Assembly (NCBI GenBank): GCA_049657775.1
Contig: JBASNZ010000074.1
Location: 1 to 6,339, forward strand
Source of the DNA: JBASNZ01 sp049657775
GTDB lineage: Bacteria > Actinomycetota > Coriobacteriia > Anaerosomatales > Anaerosomataceae
DNA: 6,339 nucleotides
Reading direction: 5' to 3'
In this document: in pieces, positions 5,101 through 6,339 of the stretch
Layout of the letters: the number at the start of each line of letters is the position of its first letter
Numbering within the stretch: position 1 is the stretch's first letter
The notes under the pieces: generated by a model
What the model was told of the DNA's origin: nothing
The model's input: only the letters and a program-made list of their open reading frames with translations
Databases searched by the model: none
Position numbers and translations under genes: made by a program

Positions 5101-6339
5101 CTACAGCTTCTGAATGCCGTCGATGATCTGCCGTACGAGGTCGCGGTCGACCATCTGATCGAGATGCATCACGCGGCTGTCACCGGGCTCGGGGATCTTG
5201 TTCACCGTCGTCACCGGTCGCGAGCGTCCGGAACCGCCGCCGGTGAGAGCGGTGATCTCGTCACCCATCCCGCCCGAGAGGCCCACGTCCGACTCGAACT
5301 CGGCTAGATACGCATCGGTGGAGATAACCTGGGACGGTGCGGATCCTTGCCCCGCTCCCACCCCCGCGATCTCATCTTCCACCGAGAGGGACCTCAGGAG
5401 GTCGTCAAGGTCCCCACCGGCTTCCGGTGCCTGGGCAACCTCCGCTTCCTGGAGATCGGCCAATGACATGGGTTCGCGCACATCGAGTTCCTCGAGCCCT
5501 TCCTCGGTGACAGGGGCAGGCTCGAACGTCGGCTCCTCCTGCGTTTCTACTCCAAGCGCCTCAACCAGGAGATCGCTGACGAGCGTCGGCTCCTCCGGGG
5601 TGGGCAGCCCCGAGACCTCGGGGGGCAGTTCGCCCAGACCGAGCGCCAGTAGGTCCGTCTCCAGGTCCCCGGTAGGAACGTAGCCGCCCTGGGTCTCCTC
5701 GGTCATCGCCGACTCGTCGATCGCCATCTTCTCAGCGACAGGCGGCGCGGGAATCTCGGCTGCGTCAATGCCGGATATCGCCCCGAACCCCAGGTCAGGC
5801 TCAAGAGAGGACTGCTCGACCTCGGCTGCCGGCTCCTGGGTCGGCACCTGGGGCTCGAGCAACTCCGACACCTCGAACGCAGGCAGGATCTCGAACTCGG
5901 ATCCGGGTGCGATCGGAGGCACTGCCTCAGTCGCCACCCCGGGCTCCGCCACCAACTCAGGTTCGAAAACGGGCTCTGGTGCCGGGAGAGGCTCTGGTTC
6001 CGGGATGGACCCGGGTGCGGCCTCTGGTTCCGGGATGGGCTCGGGTGCGGCCGCAGGCGCAGGCTGAAGCACCGCCTCCATCATCTGCTCAAAGACCGCC
6101 ATATCGTCCGCGGTGGGGGTCGGCTTGGATACCGAGAGGAACTCGGGGACCTCCTGAGGACCCACACCAGTGACAGGTTCCTCGACAACTGCGCGTGAGG
6201 GCTCCGGCTCCGCGAGAGCCGCAGCCTCGGGCTCGACGACCGCCGCGGGACGGTCCGCCACGACGCGCCGCGCCTCGGCCTCGGCGGCCAACTGCTCTTC
6301 CAGGGCGATCGCTTCTGCAGCTGCCGCACGGTCCCTGGC
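5101..6339 (-). CDS. Acidic Pro/Glu-rich, probably disordered protein, 5' end outside window
   Basis: I do not recognise a family. The frame is open from the right edge to the TAG at 5101-5103, giving 412 visible residues. The leftward-most start-like codon nearby is an internal TTG (6291) without a good ribosome site. The 16 codons before it encode an Ala/Glu-rich helical stretch (ARDRAAAAEAIALEEQ), so the real start is almost certainly beyond base 6339. Residues about 1-30 may form a charged helix or coiled coil. The bulk (about 30-330) is extremely rich in Glu, Pro and Ala, with almost no Lys or Cys and several PEPE runs, and looks disordered. Embedded leucine-rich patches such as TDLLALGLG and SDLLVEALGV may be short binding helices. 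The end switches to a basic Gly/Ser linker (GGGSGRSRP) and an ordered-looking final helix (HLDQMVDRDLVRQIIDGIQKL region). No membrane segment is visible. It lies 15 bases upstream of the GTPase gene, so a scaffold or effector role is possible but unproven. Confidence 0.85.
   Translation of the reverse strand, partial: ARDRAAAAEAIALEEQLAAEAEARRVVADRPAAVVEPEAAALAEPEPSRAVVEEPVTGVGPQEVPEFLSVSKPTPTADDMAVFEQMMEAVLQPAPAAAPEPIPEPEAAPGSIPEPEPLPAPEPVFEPELVAEPGVATEAVPPIAPGSEFEILPAFEVSELLEPQVPTQEPAAEVEQSSLEPDLGFGAISGIDAAEIPAPPVAEKMAIDESAMTEETQGGYVPTGDLETDLLALGLGELPPEVSGLPTPEEPTLVSDLLVEALGVETQEEPTFEPAPVTEEGLEELDVREPMSLADLQEAEVAQAPEAGGDLDDLLRSLSVEDEIAGVGAGQGSAPSQVISTDAYLAEFESDVGLSGGMGDEITALTGGGSGRSRPVTTVNKIPEPGDSRVMHLDQMVDRDLVRQIIDGIQKL
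5992..6051. repeat. 30-bp tandem repeat, two copies, in acidic protein gene
   Basis: Copies 5992-6021 and 6022-6051 match at 28 of 30 bases by eye (differences at unit positions 18 and 20). A shorter degenerate copy precedes them at about 5973-5990. On the minus strand the units encode AAPEPIPEPE and AAPGSIPEPE. The unit is in frame, so expansion or contraction would only change linker length. Confidence 0.85.

Overview
The window is a high-GC bacterial stretch in which every supported gene lies on the minus strand, so transcription runs from the right edge to the left edge. Six genes are packed with short gaps (2 to 97 bases) and read as one type IV pilus (T4P) operon segment. The high GC, the GTG and TTG starts and the Ala/Pro/Glu-rich proteins would suit a GC-rich group such as Actinobacteriota or a deltaproteobacterial-type lineage. 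The sequence alone does not settle the taxon.

In transcription order: (1) positions 6339-5101 hold the 3' part of a gene for a very acidic, Pro/Glu-rich, probably disordered cytoplasmic protein whose start lies outside the window. (2) 5085-4558 encodes a small Ras-like GTPase of the MglA/CvnD/COG2229 type. (3) 4555-3650 encodes a protein with one N-terminal membrane helix and a long Pro/Glu-rich cytoplasmic tail. (4) 3552-1882 encodes the pilus extension ATPase PilB, with an MshEN-type N-terminus whose two motifs resemble the c-di-GMP-binding pattern. (5) 1854-793 encodes the retraction ATPase PilT. (6) 768-1 encodes the first 256 residues of the inner-membrane platform protein PilC, cut by the left edge.

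The left half (1-3552) is a standard pilB-pilT-pilC motor cassette: PilB drives pilin polymerisation, PilT drives depolymerisation, and both act on PilC. The right half (3650-6339) is the unusual part. It is a GTPase flanked by two low-complexity acidic proteins, one membrane-anchored, directly upstream of and probably co-transcribed with the motor genes. By analogy with MglA-type control of T4P polarity, this could be a GTPase and scaffold module that places or activates the pilus motor. That role is inference. No RNA gene, mobile element, CRISPR array or convincing terminator was seen. There is no gene-free stretch over 300 bases; the longest gap is the 97 bases before pilB.
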